DNA of 64,000 nt from Darksidea phi (GCA_030770425.1 JASJFT010000100.1:1-64000), one strand, 5' to 3'. Shown: positions 1 to 10,168, counted from the first letter of the stretch. Program-made: numbers and translations. The notes: generated by a model from the letters alone, not told the origin.

Positions 1-34
1 TAACGAAAATCAATCTCACATAACCTGCGACCAA

Positions 35-170
35 ATTATCTCAGACGCTCCTGCTGAAATAGCCGAAGCACCAGTAATATTAGCCGAAATATTGATTTTT
101 TTTTTGATTGGCTGAACCCCCCGCCCTAATGAGGCTTATTTCAGCAGGAGCGTCTGATTCATGAGATAAT
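35..170. mobile_element. MITE-like element with long terminal inverted repeats
   Basis: Bases 41-60 and 138-157 are perfect reverse complements over 20 bp. The similarity continues outward to attatctca / tgagataat and inward by a few bases. The outer part of the left arm lacks about 7 bp that are present in the right arm. The interior of about 80 bp is non-coding and contains an oligo-T run. A TA dinucleotide abuts both ends, which would fit a TA target duplication, but the exact ends are uncertain. No transposase is present, so it would be non-autonomous. Confidence 0.75.
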
Positions 171-197
171 ACATATGCAGGTAGCGGAGTGTACTTT

Positions 198-220
198 CAC
201 GTGACTCTCTAGCACGTGAC
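198..220. promoter_or_regulatory. Pair of CACGTGAC (E-box type) sites upstream of the SDR
   Basis: The octamer CACGTGAC occurs at 198-205 and again at 213-220, about 145 bp before the dehydrogenase start codon. CACGTG is the core site of fungal bHLH factors (Cbf1/SREBP type). Two copies spaced 15 bp apart suggest a real promoter element, although the downstream gene now looks broken. Function is inferred only. Confidence 0.35.
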
Positions 221-363
221 GCGAACCGCCCCCCACCATGTTGCGACCCCTCAAGCTTCAGATGTAAGCTCGGTCTTGTCTATGCTTATCTTTTCTCTCC
301 ACCTTGAGATCCCAAAAATTCATCACCTAGGAACTATCTCCATAAACATCTGCGTGTCCAGCC

Positions 364-1797
364 ATGAACGCTGCTTTCCGACGGCTCGTGGGGCGCTTCG
401 TGCCAGCGTCATTGCCCCCATCCGGGACTTTTGACGGGCAGACGGTCCTCATCGCTGGTGCCTCCTCTGGCATTGGTCTCGCTGCTGCCGTGCACTTTGC
501 CACTCTCGGCGCCAGCGTTATTGTTACTTCCCGCGTAGCCTCTCGCGGCGATGCTGCGAAACGGCACGTAGAACAAGCTGCAGGACCCTCTTATAAAGGC
601 CAGGTTTCGTGTCTTGAGCTGGATTTGGAAAGCTATGAATCGTGCACCAGCTTCATGGCTAACCTCAAAACTATTCTTCCCGACCCTGCCGCCCTGAATG
701 TCGCGATTTTGAACGGTGGCATGGTGAATTCGCACTGGGAGCAAAGTGAGGCAGGCTGGTAGGTTAAATACATGTATTTCAAAAGCATGCGCCGGCATGC
801 ATTCCATTCCATCCCATTCGATCCACATATCTAACGCGCACACGTCAATCCAGGGAAAGAACAGTCCAAATCAACACCATCGGCACCACTCTCCTCGGCC
901 TGCTTCTGCTAAGCTGGATGCGCGAAGCCGCCAGTCTCAGAAAATCTCCAGCCCACATGATCTTCGTTTCCTCACGCGACCATCTCTACAACGACATCGC
1001 TCCCTTATGCAAGTGGTCTCAGGAGAAAGACCATATTTTGCGTCAGGTATCCAGCAAGGATAACTGGGATGGCGCGTTTTTCGAAACCCAGCCTAACTAC
1101 AACATTAGCAAACTTCTGCTTATGTACACGGTTGAGGGCATCAGTAACTTGGCTAGAGCGCCGGATGGAGAGTAAGATATTAGCCCTTTGAACCCGCTTT
1201 CATCGCACCATCTCTTCCCCAGAGCCGACAAAAATGCTCGGTTCGCTAACACTTCGCTAGTCCGCTCATTGTCGTCAACAGTGTATGCCCGGGCATGGTT
1301 AAAACCAATATCGGCGATCGCATAGCCACAAGATCCTAGATCCACGCCATCGGCGTCTAGCTAACTCTCTTCATCACCGCCAAAACAGCGGATTCGGGCT
1401 CGAGAATCTGCGTCCAGGCTGCTCTAAAACCGAAAGAAACCCACGTGAGTATACTTACCCTTACCGCGACCTTGCTTGAATAATCGCACGTAACACAAAA
1501 ACATTCTGACCATGGCTGTGTGTTGGTTAGGGCGAGTTCTTCAATTACTGGATGACGCCGGATATGTATCGCAGGTATGTCCTTCCCTCCCCTTCCCCCT
1601 CCCCTAAATCCGAATTCCCACTCTTCTCTAGACACTACTGACAACAGCGTGCTTATAGGGAAGCGGAGCCCGTAACTGGTTGCGAGAAGGCGCGAGCACT
1701 GCAGCAACAGGTGTGGAAGGAGGTTATTGATGAGCTGAAAGCCAACGTTCCGGGACTACAGGAGAGCTTGGAGAAGATGAAGGCCTCGTCGATATGA
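364..1797 (+). pseudogene. Short-chain dehydrogenase/reductase with two in-frame TAG codons
   Basis: Five exons can be joined in frame: 364-758, 854-1171, 1261-1444, 1531-1574 and 1659-1797. The product has the Rossmann glycine motif (GASSGIG near residue 33), the NxxxxN-type strand region, a YNISK active site (Tyr-x3-Lys) and the SxCPGMVKT segment after it, so it is an NAD(P)-dependent SDR of about 360 codons, of the type seen near fungal metabolite genes. Exon 3 carries TAG at 1337-1339 and 1358-1360 in the coding frame. CAG to TAG is a typical RIP change. Everything else, including all splice sites and the C-terminus ending KASSI, is preserved, so decay is recent. An alternative splice at a gtatgc donor near 1281 would remove both stops in frame, but would also delete the conserved PGMV segment. 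Confidence 0.75.
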
Positions 1798-2077
1798 CTC
1801 ACTACCTATCTAAATTTTTTTTAATTGGTTTTTCCGTTTCTTGGGTTGTGGAGCGCTCTAACTTATTCCGTTTTCATTTCGTGCAACTTGGGGTGATTGT
1901 GTTAGTGCGGTTTATACGGTGTGGAAGCATTTTTTGTATCGCGACCTATAGTTTATATATAGTTGAACCTTTACGTCTTTTAGAATAGCTGTGATGTATA
2001 CTTGCTACTAGTAGGTAGTAATAATAATACGAGTGTACCATTTCTCTTCCGTAGACGTAAACGTAGATCTTATCTTA

Positions 2078-2377
2078 TTAGTTTAAAGGATATAGCTCCT
2101 CTAGTAAAATATATACTATATCTTCGGAGAACCAGTCTGGGTACATTGCTGTCCCCGTGGTCTGACGTCCAATGTTAGCGATGAGTTGCTCTGTAAGGAC
2201 CGTAATGCTTACCAGACCGCCACCATGCCATTTGACCAACAACGGATATTTTCCTGATATGGTCTCTTTTGGCACGAGGACGTTGACTTCAATCTCATGG
2301 TCGCCGATCTTCTTGTATGAAGTCCGGTAGAGGTTGAAGCTGTCGAAGCGAGTAGCAGCAGTGGTGTGAAGCGACAT
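2078..2377 (-). pseudogene. N-terminal fragment of an alpha/beta hydrolase (HGGG type)
   Basis: The reading starts at a plausible ATG (2377) and shows an alpha/beta-hydrolase N-terminus with the oxyanion-hole motif VKWHGGGL. A 51-bp intron with gtaagc, ctaac and cag signals follows, then the TGTAMYPDWF segment usual for fungal carboxylesterase-like hydrolases. Soon after that, similarity stops in AT-rich DNA. The nucleophile elbow (GxSxG), the acid and the catalytic His are all missing: only about 80 residues of a family usually 300-340 long remain. This is a truncated relic. Confidence 0.65.
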
Positions 2378-3430
2378 TTCGATCAGTCGAGAGACTCAGT
2401 TGGCACCCGTATCTGTGATTTGGAAGGTGTAGTAAGAAGCCTAAGATTTAGTGACAAGGTAGGGAGGTATTGAACCCAAAATCGCACGACTGTAGCCTCT
2501 TCTTATATTTGCTGCTTCGCTCCTCCGCGGCGATGATGACTCCGAAGTCCTTCGTACACGTCATCTTCAATGCAACCGGTCGAGTGATGATACGGCACAG
2601 CAACTATCGCCCATGTGCTAACCGAGATAGGAGGTTCCTGTCTGTGCGTTGCGTTCTTCCTGCCAAGTCTGGGAATTTCTGTCTGTGCGCAGACGCATGG
2701 CTCGCTTCCTTCATATGCAACCATGACATTAGCTCCGGCTGATGTTTGTAAGCGTCAGATCAGGGTGACAGCTTCGAGACATACTGGCAAGTTTTGTAAG
2801 GGGCAGTCGTTAGTCGGAAGGGCAGCCCGCAAGATGTTTTCAAACAGGGAAGGTATATAATGAACGAACTAGATGTAGGAAGGATATGGAGAGTGTTATG
2901 GGGGTGGGATTTATCTTGTAACCAGCCACAGTTTTCTGACCTCGCGATAACATCTGTTTGTCGTCGCCGTCGTTGTTGTCGCTGGCCGTAGGCGCAAACG
3001 GGCATCTGGGCCTCAATACAATCTATCGCACGCTGCGAGTCATTTACAGTACGTTGCTCGCATCCAGAACTCATAGGTCGGCGCTGAATAGCGCGCTTTG
3101 TAGGAGCCGCGCTTTGAAGACTAGTGCATGAGAGCGTCTCTTCGCAGCCACAGGCTACACAGCCACGAATTATTCAAGTTAAAATACGGTGGATAGAGGG
3201 ACGGACTAAGTTAGGTTAGGTATGGACCATGGATCGCTTAAGGGACCTATATTTAGAGTTACGAATAGGGGCAGGAATTCTGTTTAAATTAATTATTTCC
3301 TATAGTTTAACGACTAATTATATACTCCTTGGTAATATGGCACGCGCCACGCCCTCTTTCATAAGGCTCGGGCCGTTGCCCTCGCAGTCATGCCGTGATG
3401 TGAGCCTCAGGCAATGACTGCAACCAACGA
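2378..3430. other. No gene recognised
   Basis: Short open frames occur on both strands, but none shows a recognisable motif, signal peptide or joinable exons. The left end up to about 2450 may be the promoter of the hydrolase fragment. From about 3170 the composition becomes AT-rich. Confidence 0.5.
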
Positions 3431-3534
3431 CCTTCTTGCGTTTCAAGGTATTTGGGACGAAATGCCTTTTTGTGTCACCTTCTTGGGTTATTCCACGAGT
3501 TTGACGGCGCCATGGGTGCTACTTATTCGATAGT
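3431..3534 (+). repeat. Partial copy of the dispersed 'family B' repeat
   Basis: This segment matches 6734-6833 closely: the shared blocks include gcctttttgtgtcacc, gggttattc and attcgata. The right inverted end found at 6834-6872 is absent here. A more diverged piece lies at 43196-43265. Confidence 0.7.
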
Positions 3535-3625
3535 AGAAGTCTCTTTTTATAAAGTTTGTACGAAGTATAGTTGAAGTTTAGATATATTAGCGGTACTACA
3601 CCTATACTATAGTATAAGGGATAGA
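3535..3625 (-). repeat. Heavily mutated 'family C' repeat copy
   Basis: The block from agtctcttt to the tatactatagta stretch aligns with the inverted copy at 42288-42370. Most differences are G-to-A or C-to-T, so this looks like a RIP-mutated copy abutting the family B fragment. Confidence 0.5.
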
Positions 3626-3908
3626 CCTGACATGTTCTCGGGACTGGGTGTATATGCAAGTAAGCGCCTATAAGACTGCTATCCGACAGCCTATCAGGCG
3701 CATCATCCACCACACACCAGACAGGTTACTAGAGTACTCATGGAACTAATATACGACGGTTATCCTATTACCTTTCCTATCCTCTCGACTGAGGGTTGTT
3801 CTCCCCGCCCTCCTATCTACGATATACCTATACACAACAATACCGTATATATAAGAATAGGGTAATAGAGCTATAAATATACTATTAATTATAAGACATA
3901 TTTATCAC

Positions 3909-4115
3909 CCGTGTGCTAACTCATCGCTACCGCTGTTGGAGTCTCCCAACGCTCTCCGGCTCGGCAACACATGTCATTGCTCGTCGCCTGTCAATATTCG
4001 AAACATCGCCTCCTCGGTATTACCGTTTATAAGTTGTGGGTATAGTGCTTCTATTGTATTCAAACTCCTACTGTGTTTCGTGCGGGCCTTACCAAAGAGA
4101 CTCCCACTTTGAAAA
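3909..4115 (+). repeat. 'Family C' dispersed repeat
   Basis: It shares gctaactcatcgctaccgct and the tail gggtatag...caaactcctactgtgtttcg...gagactcccac with the inverted copy at 42284-42545. The tail alone also matches 38445-38520. There is no coding capacity. It is AT-rich on its left side. Confidence 0.75.
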
Positions 4116-4285
4116 CCCAAATCAATTTATCGCCCGTAAGGTAATGTTTCGATTAGCTAGACTTTATATCTATAAGATCAATACTTAGCTTTAGGTTAAT
4201 CTGGCATGAGGAAGTATGCGCCTAAAATAGAAGAAATTATAAGACGATAAGCCAATACGTCGGCAAGCAGTCCCTCCTGGGGATG

Positions 4286-4319
4286 GGATTTGAACTTCAG
4301 ACAAGGAACCTCTGCGCTA
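4286..4319 (-). other. tRNA-like Pol III A-box/B-box remnant
   Basis: On the minus strand TAGCGCAGAGG (4309-4319) fits the A-box consensus, and AGTTCAAATCC (4286-4296) nearly fits the B-box. They lie only 12 nt apart, so the anticodon arm is missing and no cloverleaf can be folded. It may be a decayed tRNA or the head of a tRNA-derived SINE. Confidence 0.3.
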
Positions 4320-4365
4320 TCATACTTTCTTCTACTGTATCCAGCGAGTAGGTTTTATCGCCGGC

Positions 4366-4812
4366 ATGATCCATCAGTTGTTCTTCCTCGTCTATGATCC
4401 AAGCTTTGGCCAAGAACAATTAGCAGCAACGAATCAGAGCAGGATTTTCATCGGGGCGGAGAAAGAGGATCTTAAGGACTACGATCTACCCAAACTGAAG
4501 CAAGAGTTTGTGGCAAAAGTACCAAAGTTGAAATTCAATCCGGCCGAAATTATGTCGCTTCTGCTAGCAAATAAGCGCTCACCCCGCCGTGCTGTTGACA
4601 GTGTGGAGACCTGGTTGCAGGAAACCAAAGACGAAAGGAAGAAATTTGGGAGAGCGAACTCGTGGCGCTCGATGAAAGCGATGGATTCTTTGGTCATTGA
4701 TGCTGTCTACAGGGGGTTTCCACAGCCGTGTCAAGCGGGAGGACTTGGCTCATCGCACTACTATTCGGAAGATCCCTTTGGGAGAGTATCATTTCCTTTC
4801 AACATGTTTTGA
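4366..4812 (+). pseudogene. Orphan C-terminal piece of a BCS1-type AAA ATPase
   Basis: Residues about 30-90 show the small C-terminal helical region of fungal BCS1-like AAA proteins: DLPKLKQEFVAKVP, then FNPAEIMSLLL, then SPRRAVDSVETW. In intact proteins this follows the AAA core that extracts or translocates folded proteins (Rieske subunit for mitochondrial Bcs1). Walker A, Walker B and the BCS1_N region are absent here and upstream. The last 35 residues do not resemble the family. The piece lies in AT-rich repeat DNA and has no evident start context, so it is best read as a gene fragment. Confidence 0.6.
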
Positions 4813-5679
4813 TCAATCACAAGGGCCACTTCCAAGTTATTCGAACTAATGTTGGAATATCTGGAATGCCTCAAAGAGGATCACCTGTTTGTAGCGTGGA
4901 TCCACATCCCAAGTTAACGTAGGGAGTTCAAGCAAAACGGACAGCTCGTTCTTAGGAACAAATAATCGCGAAGATGCTAGCCGCATGCAGTGTAAAGCCT
5001 TTGCCTTCTCTCAATCTGCAATCATTGGCATTTGGCTAAAGCTGATGTTCGGGCCGGCTCCTACGGGGAACTGTAAGCAGGCGAATGGACCAAACTCAAC
5101 TAAACTCCGAGAACCTGCTGGCTTCGTGCAGTTCACGCAAGACCTGCCGTATAAACTCGCCCTTGCATCATCGGAACCTCCAATCCTTCTGCCAATGAAA
5201 GTGCCGCGATACGGACATGCTGATATTCCCCCTGGACATCGAAATGAGCCATGATCGGCTTACGTTCCACCAGCGAAATGCCCAGGTACATAATTGAATC
5301 TTTGTTGTGCTAATCGGTGATGAAACTATTCGGCAATAGCTTTGGGCAAGTACTACGGATAATTTATCTACGAACACCGAGCCGTGCACGCAGAGAGCCT
5401 CAGTGCACGTAGAGTCTACCAAGGATGACGATCCAATAGCCTATACCTAAAATATGCTACTTCGTTCAATAGAAAATTGCCATGTCAGGCGTGAACCACC
5501 GGGTTTGTTCTCTAAATTGACCCGTCGGTTACATTCCGTCCTCAAAAAATTGGTAATCGAGCCCAATCGGCTCCCCGAGATAATATATAAGCGGCACTCC
5601 ATCTACTATTACATCTAGAGCTCGTCAAGTTGAGGAGTACATTCAATACCCAGAGCAATGAGAGTCAGTATAATATTCT
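4813..5679. other. No gene recognised
   Basis: There are short frames only. No motif was recognised on either strand between the AAA remnant and the amidase relic. Confidence 0.5.
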
Positions 5680-6526
5680 GAGGCCGCCGACCCGTTCCGC
5701 TGCCAGAACTACACGCAGTTCTTAGACGCCGATGGCTTCAAGGGTCTGCGCATTGGTATACCCCGCGAGCCATTCTGGAATGCGTCCGTCTACTGGTATC
5801 GAGCGGGCGTCAGCACTGGCGGGTACGGAGGGGGCGTCATCAACCCTGCCACAGAGGCCATTCTGGTCAAGTTGCAATCCCTAGGTGCCGAGATTATTGA
5901 CCCTATAGTGCTACCCGATGCACAACGCTAGAAGTATGAGTTCATGGGTGGTCCTGTAAGGAACACCGCTGGCCGTATTCGAATCCGTAAATCCACCGTT
6001 ATTCGTTGCTTTTGTATGGTATAATGCTGATCTCCAGTGCTCAGAATACGACGTGAAAACAGACATTGCCAACTACTTGACCAAGCAACGCATGAACACG
6101 ACAGGCATGGAAACGCTTTAGGGCATTATTAACTTCAATGACGCCAACGCAGAGCTCGAATTCCCACCCGGCATCTGTTGCCAAGACGCATTCATTTCCA
6201 TTGATCAGGTCGGTCAAAAGAACACTTCGGGAGAGTACTGGTGGGTCAAGTGACAGCAGCAGCAAACTAACGAGGAGGGTATCGAGTAAGTCTTCCGCCA
6301 CTACAATCTCGACGTTATGCTGGTCCCGACGAAGGGCGCCGTTGCTCGCTTCGGTGCGGTTGGACGCTGTCCCGTCGGAAACGTCCCCTTAGGCTACGAC
6401 GAGATCGGTCTTCCCTTTGGCATTTCGTTCGTTGGAAAGAGGTACGATGAGCCAATGGTGCTAAGTGCTATGTCAGCTTACGAAGCTCACTTTCCAGCTC
6501 GAAAACGGACCTCATTTCTCGACTAA
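5680..6526 (+). pseudogene. C-terminal relic of an amidase-signature protein
   Basis: The first segment reads DGFKGLRIGIPREPFW and NPATEAILVKLQSLGAEIID, and the last reads LDVMLVPTKGAVARFG, then PLGYDEIGLPFGISFVGKRY; this is the C-terminal half of fungal amidase-signature hydrolases. The catalytic Ser-cisSer-Lys region would lie upstream and is missing. TAG stops at 5929-5931 and 6119-6121, plus TGA and TAA near 6251-6285, interrupt the frame. One intron-like gap (gtaagg near 5955 to ccag near 6038) still has its signals. The stops and loss of the 5' half make it non-functional. Confidence 0.75.
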
Positions 6527-6733
6527 GTTGTTGATGTAAGGTAAGTGCCTTAGCATAGCTAACGGCTACACGCTCTTCAGAGTAGCTATAATAGATTGAG
6601 GATTTACCACATAACACGTTCGGCTTACGAATTTCTTTCATTAGGCTTAAATATTAGCCTTATCGAATAAGTACTAGCTATTATACCGTTAAACTCGTGG
6701 TATAACCTAAAAAGGTAATATAAGACGGTATTT

Positions 6734-6872
6734 CTCCTGCGTTTCAAGGTATTCAGGACAATATGCCTTTTTGTGTCACCTTTTTGGGTTATTCTGCGAG
6801 TTGACGACACAATGGCTACTACTCATTCGATAAGACGGTATTTCGTCCCAAATACCTTAGAACGTAAGAAGG
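6734..6872. mobile_element. Family B MITE with about 32-bp inverted ends
   Basis: The left end (gcgtttcaaggtatt, from 6734) and the right end (aataccttagaacgtaag, to 6872) are imperfect reverse complements over about 32 bp. The roughly 70-bp middle is shared with 3431-3534. The right arm preserves gtcccaaataccttag, the complement of the left arm of the other copy, which confirms the ends. It is non-coding. Confidence 0.7.
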
Positions 6873-6914
6873 CTATCATAACCAAAGGGGCTTATAGCCG
6901 TTATCTAAGGCTTA

Positions 6915-7384
6915 GGGCCTGTTCGGTACGGGCTTCTGGAGGCACCAGATTACCGTCAGTTCGCCCAATAATCGATTTGAAGTTGAAACCGGCGCCGTGT
7001 TCGGTAAAAACGAGATTCTGACGGCGCTCCTGGAGGTATCAGATTAAATATAAAATAAGGTAATTTAAAACCTCTACTAGCGCTTATATCACCTATATTC
7101 AACTTTGTTGCGCAACCTGGAGCCTCCAGAAGTTTTCTGGTAGTCGCAAGGTACCGTAAGACCGTTAACTTCAACTCGGTTCTGCTCTGGCCCTAGCCCT
7201 AGCCATCTGTAGGCTAGCTCTATCCATCTATTAGCTATCTGTCGTGCGTACCGAACAGGATCTCAGATAAGTGATCAGCGCCTAATGAACTTAGCGTAAA
7301 CTATAACCCCCCTCCCCTAGTACGCCTCCAACTCCTTCTGAAGCTGATATGACGGTAATCCAAACCTTCGTACCGAATAGGCCC
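6915..7384. mobile_element. Tourist-like (PIF/Harbinger-type) MITE, 470 bp
   Basis: GGGCCTGTTCGGTACG at 6915-6930 is mirrored by CGTACCGAATAGGCCC at 7369-7384, with one transition mismatch over 16 bp. The element is bordered on both sides by TTA (6912-6914 and 7385-7387), the 3-bp target duplication of PIF/Harbinger elements, whose ends typically begin GGGCC. Further inverted and direct sub-repeats of the same end sequence lie inside (near 6993 and 7243). There is no transposase. Confidence 0.75.
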
Positions 7385-7899
7385 TTACACGTCATAGTAC
7401 AACTTAAGATAATAAACGGAGTCTCATAAAAGAGATTCAATTTAGAATTATGTATTAAGACTAGCTGAATTGTCTGAGCAATTTTTTTATATTTTCAATG
7501 AGTATTGCTACAGTAATCCCCCATTCTGAATAGACGCACCACCAAGACCGTATACAGTGCCGCTATCGAATTAATAAAGTGTGACCGAATTGAGAAGGCG
7601 GCTGAAGCGCCCTAGGTGAAAGATGGCGCTGTGGCGCCCAATAGAACTAGTGGACTCTCCACGAAACGTTAGCGGGCTGTCACACCGCAAAAATCAGGGG
7701 TACGAGCCGAAATGATGGTTCAGCCGCACCTACGGTGCAAGCTATCTTTTCTACGGCTTAAATAGGGGCGATCTCATAATTATTGTCAGTTCGTGCGTCC
7801 TTGCGCTACTATCTGTTCATTCGTTTGATACCTACGCTTTGCTTTGAGCCCATATTTCTCAACTCGCAACAGTCTAATTCTAATATCGTCATCTTCATC
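7385..7899. other. Intergenic, probable promoter of the secreted protein
   Basis: No gene was recognised. The stretch nearest 7900 is presumably the promoter and 5' UTR of the downstream secreted-protein gene. It is pyrimidine-rich just before the ATG. Confidence 0.4.
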
Positions 7900-8452
7900 A
7901 TGCGTTTCGCCATTCCTTTACTCACTATTGCGGGCCTCCTCCTATCGGCAACCGCAAGAGTCGCAGACCAAAGGATGTATGCTGGACCTTGTCGTACCCT
8001 CCCGACTCAACTAGGCAAGAATGTCTGCGCCTATGTAAGTTCCTCCATCTCGCATGCCAACACCCGATAACGGTTCCTAGTGCGACTGGCAAAGCACTCC
8101 CTTCAACTGCGATGCCAAAGGCCGTTGGGACATGTGCCTTGATAAGAAGATCCCAAATCCATGCACCGCAAACGAAGTATTATACATCAGCGCCCGCAAC
8201 AGCGTCGACAACTTCAAGGACCCTATCTGCTCCAAGGTCTGCCCCGGAAAACGATGCTTTACCGATACCTTGACGTATAAGGACGAGTGCTGTGCCTGTC
8301 CGGCGGGCTGGAGACCGAAGATTTCAGGGCCGTACTGTGCTAATGGAGTTGGTATTGGAAGTACGCAATTCTGCGTGGGTTGCAAAGGCGCCGGCGAGAA
8401 GTTGGTGTGGGAGGCGACTAAGAAGCAGTGGGAGTGCGTGATGGGGAGGTGA
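7900..8452 (+). CDS. Small secreted cysteine-rich protein (16 Cys), candidate effector
   Basis: Two exons, 7900-8034 and 8081-8452, joined over a 46-bp intron (gtaagt ... ctag), encode 168 residues. Residues 1-19 form a signal peptide (basic start, then hydrophobic IPLLTIAGLLLSA). The mature part has 16 cysteines, including the cluster ECCAC, spread evenly, which suggests eight disulphides and an extracellular role. An in-frame start exists further upstream, but the ATG at 7900 sits right before the signal peptide. I do not recognise the family. A surface or effector protein is an inference from size, secretion and Cys content, and from its place between decayed genes and transposable elements. 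Confidence 0.75.
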
Positions 8453-9172
8453 TGTTGTACTCCTGGTTTTGGATGTGTTGCTTGAGGGTTTGAGTCACAG
8501 TTAGCTAGATCGCGAGAAGGGCAAAGCGATGGATCCCACGGCGCGTCTTGCCTCAGTTTATAATACAGTTTGCCTTTTAATCTCGAGAGATACTCCTATT
8601 GCCTCCCGGATTGGACGCTCTGCATTTCACTACTACTAATTGCGGTGGACGAGGCAGTAATCCCAGAATTCCTTCGCGCATCGATCTATAGTTGAGCATT
8701 GCACAATTTTCTATCACGCCTCGGGAGAGAGCAGCATGAGCGAATTCGCCCCAACTTCGCCAAACGCGTATCTACCCTCGTGACTTTCAGGATTACTTGT
8801 CTATTAATCAGTATGCCAAACTAAGCATGTTAAACTCCGTATATAACTATTATAGCTTCATTTCCAGTATCCTCGCCCCTAAATTTCCTCCTACTCTAAT
8901 AACCTCTAGTTAGGAGTATAGGTGTTGGTGTCTTACTACTTGCGAGGATAATTAAGTCGAGGCATTAACAGAGCACTCACAAGTTGAGTGTACTGATGAT
9001 TTATCATTCCGATAGGGTTCCCATATCGTTCATAATTTGGGTGCGATCTCTGTACGTTGTAAAGTGTACTGAGACCCCTCCCGATTAGCTTTACAGACCT
9101 CATACCCTCGCATCATGGTTCAATTTCTTGCCTTCGTTTAGATATATCCCTACCACCACCCTCCCACATCCA
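8453..9172. other. No gene recognised
   Basis: This is the intergenic space between two convergent genes. No motif or repeat was recognised. Confidence 0.5.
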
Positions 9173-10168
9173 TCACATATGTTCCATCATCTCCAAGCTC
9201 TTCAAATAATCACTCGTTCCTCCACTCGGGTCCCGATCCTTCGCCTTACACGACTTACCCATAGGTTGTTTCCCACTCCCCCGCGCGCCATCAATCCGCA
9301 TAAAACTCTGCCCCTTTGCCTTCATAAGATTCGCCTGCGCGTCGTCGAACCAGCCGTTGACGAAGTCGCCGTGCAAGCAGTATCCGTCGCCGATCTAGTA
9401 TAGCAGAGTCAGATGACGAAATAAGAAAGAGAAGAATAGGAAATGAGGGATTTGTCAATAGCGACGTACCTCTCCACAGGCGAGTTTGAACGGCGGCACC
9501 CCCTTCCACCCCTGAGGCACAGCTTTCCTCGTATCGTACCTAACCGAAAACCTTAGTCGCGGCAGTCTCTTCATCCCCGCAGGACACCTCCCCCCATTCG
9601 CCGCCGCATACGTATACTCCGTCAACTTCCCCGGATTGACGCAATCGGGAAAAGCCAGAATAGCCTGCATATGCGCGGAGCACGTCTGCCGCGGAAACGC
9701 CGCTCTAGGTCTCGAACTGCGGTCCTCGGGCCCATTTCCATCGCACCACCACGTAATCATCGTCGTCTTCTCATTGATATCGGACTGCGCTTTTGCAGAC
9801 GCGTTACCGGCGATCATGTAGAGATCTTTCGGGAAGGGGATTTCAGCGTGGTCAATCTGCTCGTAGTATGTTTTGAAGGTTGCGGGGTAGATCTCTGTAT
9901 AATTGTTTCCGTTGACATAGTAGAGGGTTGGCGCCCAGTAGACGGAGAGGTCGTTAGGGTTCTCACCGGAGGGGCAGCCTTGTTGGAGTTGGGCTGTTGT
10001 GGGGAGGTCCTTTGTAAGGGCGTCGGAGCCGTAGAAGGAATGCATGTGAGAGACGTAGCGGCCGGGGAAGACGATGGGGTCGATGTTTTTGCGCATGAAG
10101 GGCTTGTGTTCGATGTCGGTTAGGGCGGTGCTGGTGCCGGCTAGGAGGAGTACTGTTGTTGTGAGCAT
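9173..10168 (-). CDS. Secreted DUF1996 domain protein
   Basis: Exons 9470-10168 and 9173-9394 join across a 75-bp intron (gtacgt ... ctag) to give 306 residues. The ATG at 10168 is chosen because it is followed at once by a signal peptide (TTTVLLLAGTSTA). The body has the family landmarks: VFPGRYVSHMHSFYGSDA, then CPSGENPNDLSVYWAPTLYY, a CSAHMQAILAFPDCV segment and the C-terminal GDGYCLHGDFVNGW. DUF1996 proteins (WSC-associated in some fungi) are secreted or wall-linked and of unknown biochemical role. Two potential N-glycosylation sites are visible (NYT and NAS). The gene appears intact. It converges on the small secreted protein gene at 7.9-8.5 kb. Confidence 0.85.

Noticed and set aside
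1280..1360. Possible intron removing both TAG codons of the broken SDR
   Set aside because: It would delete the conserved PGMV segment that all SDRs of this type keep, so a pseudogene is more likely.
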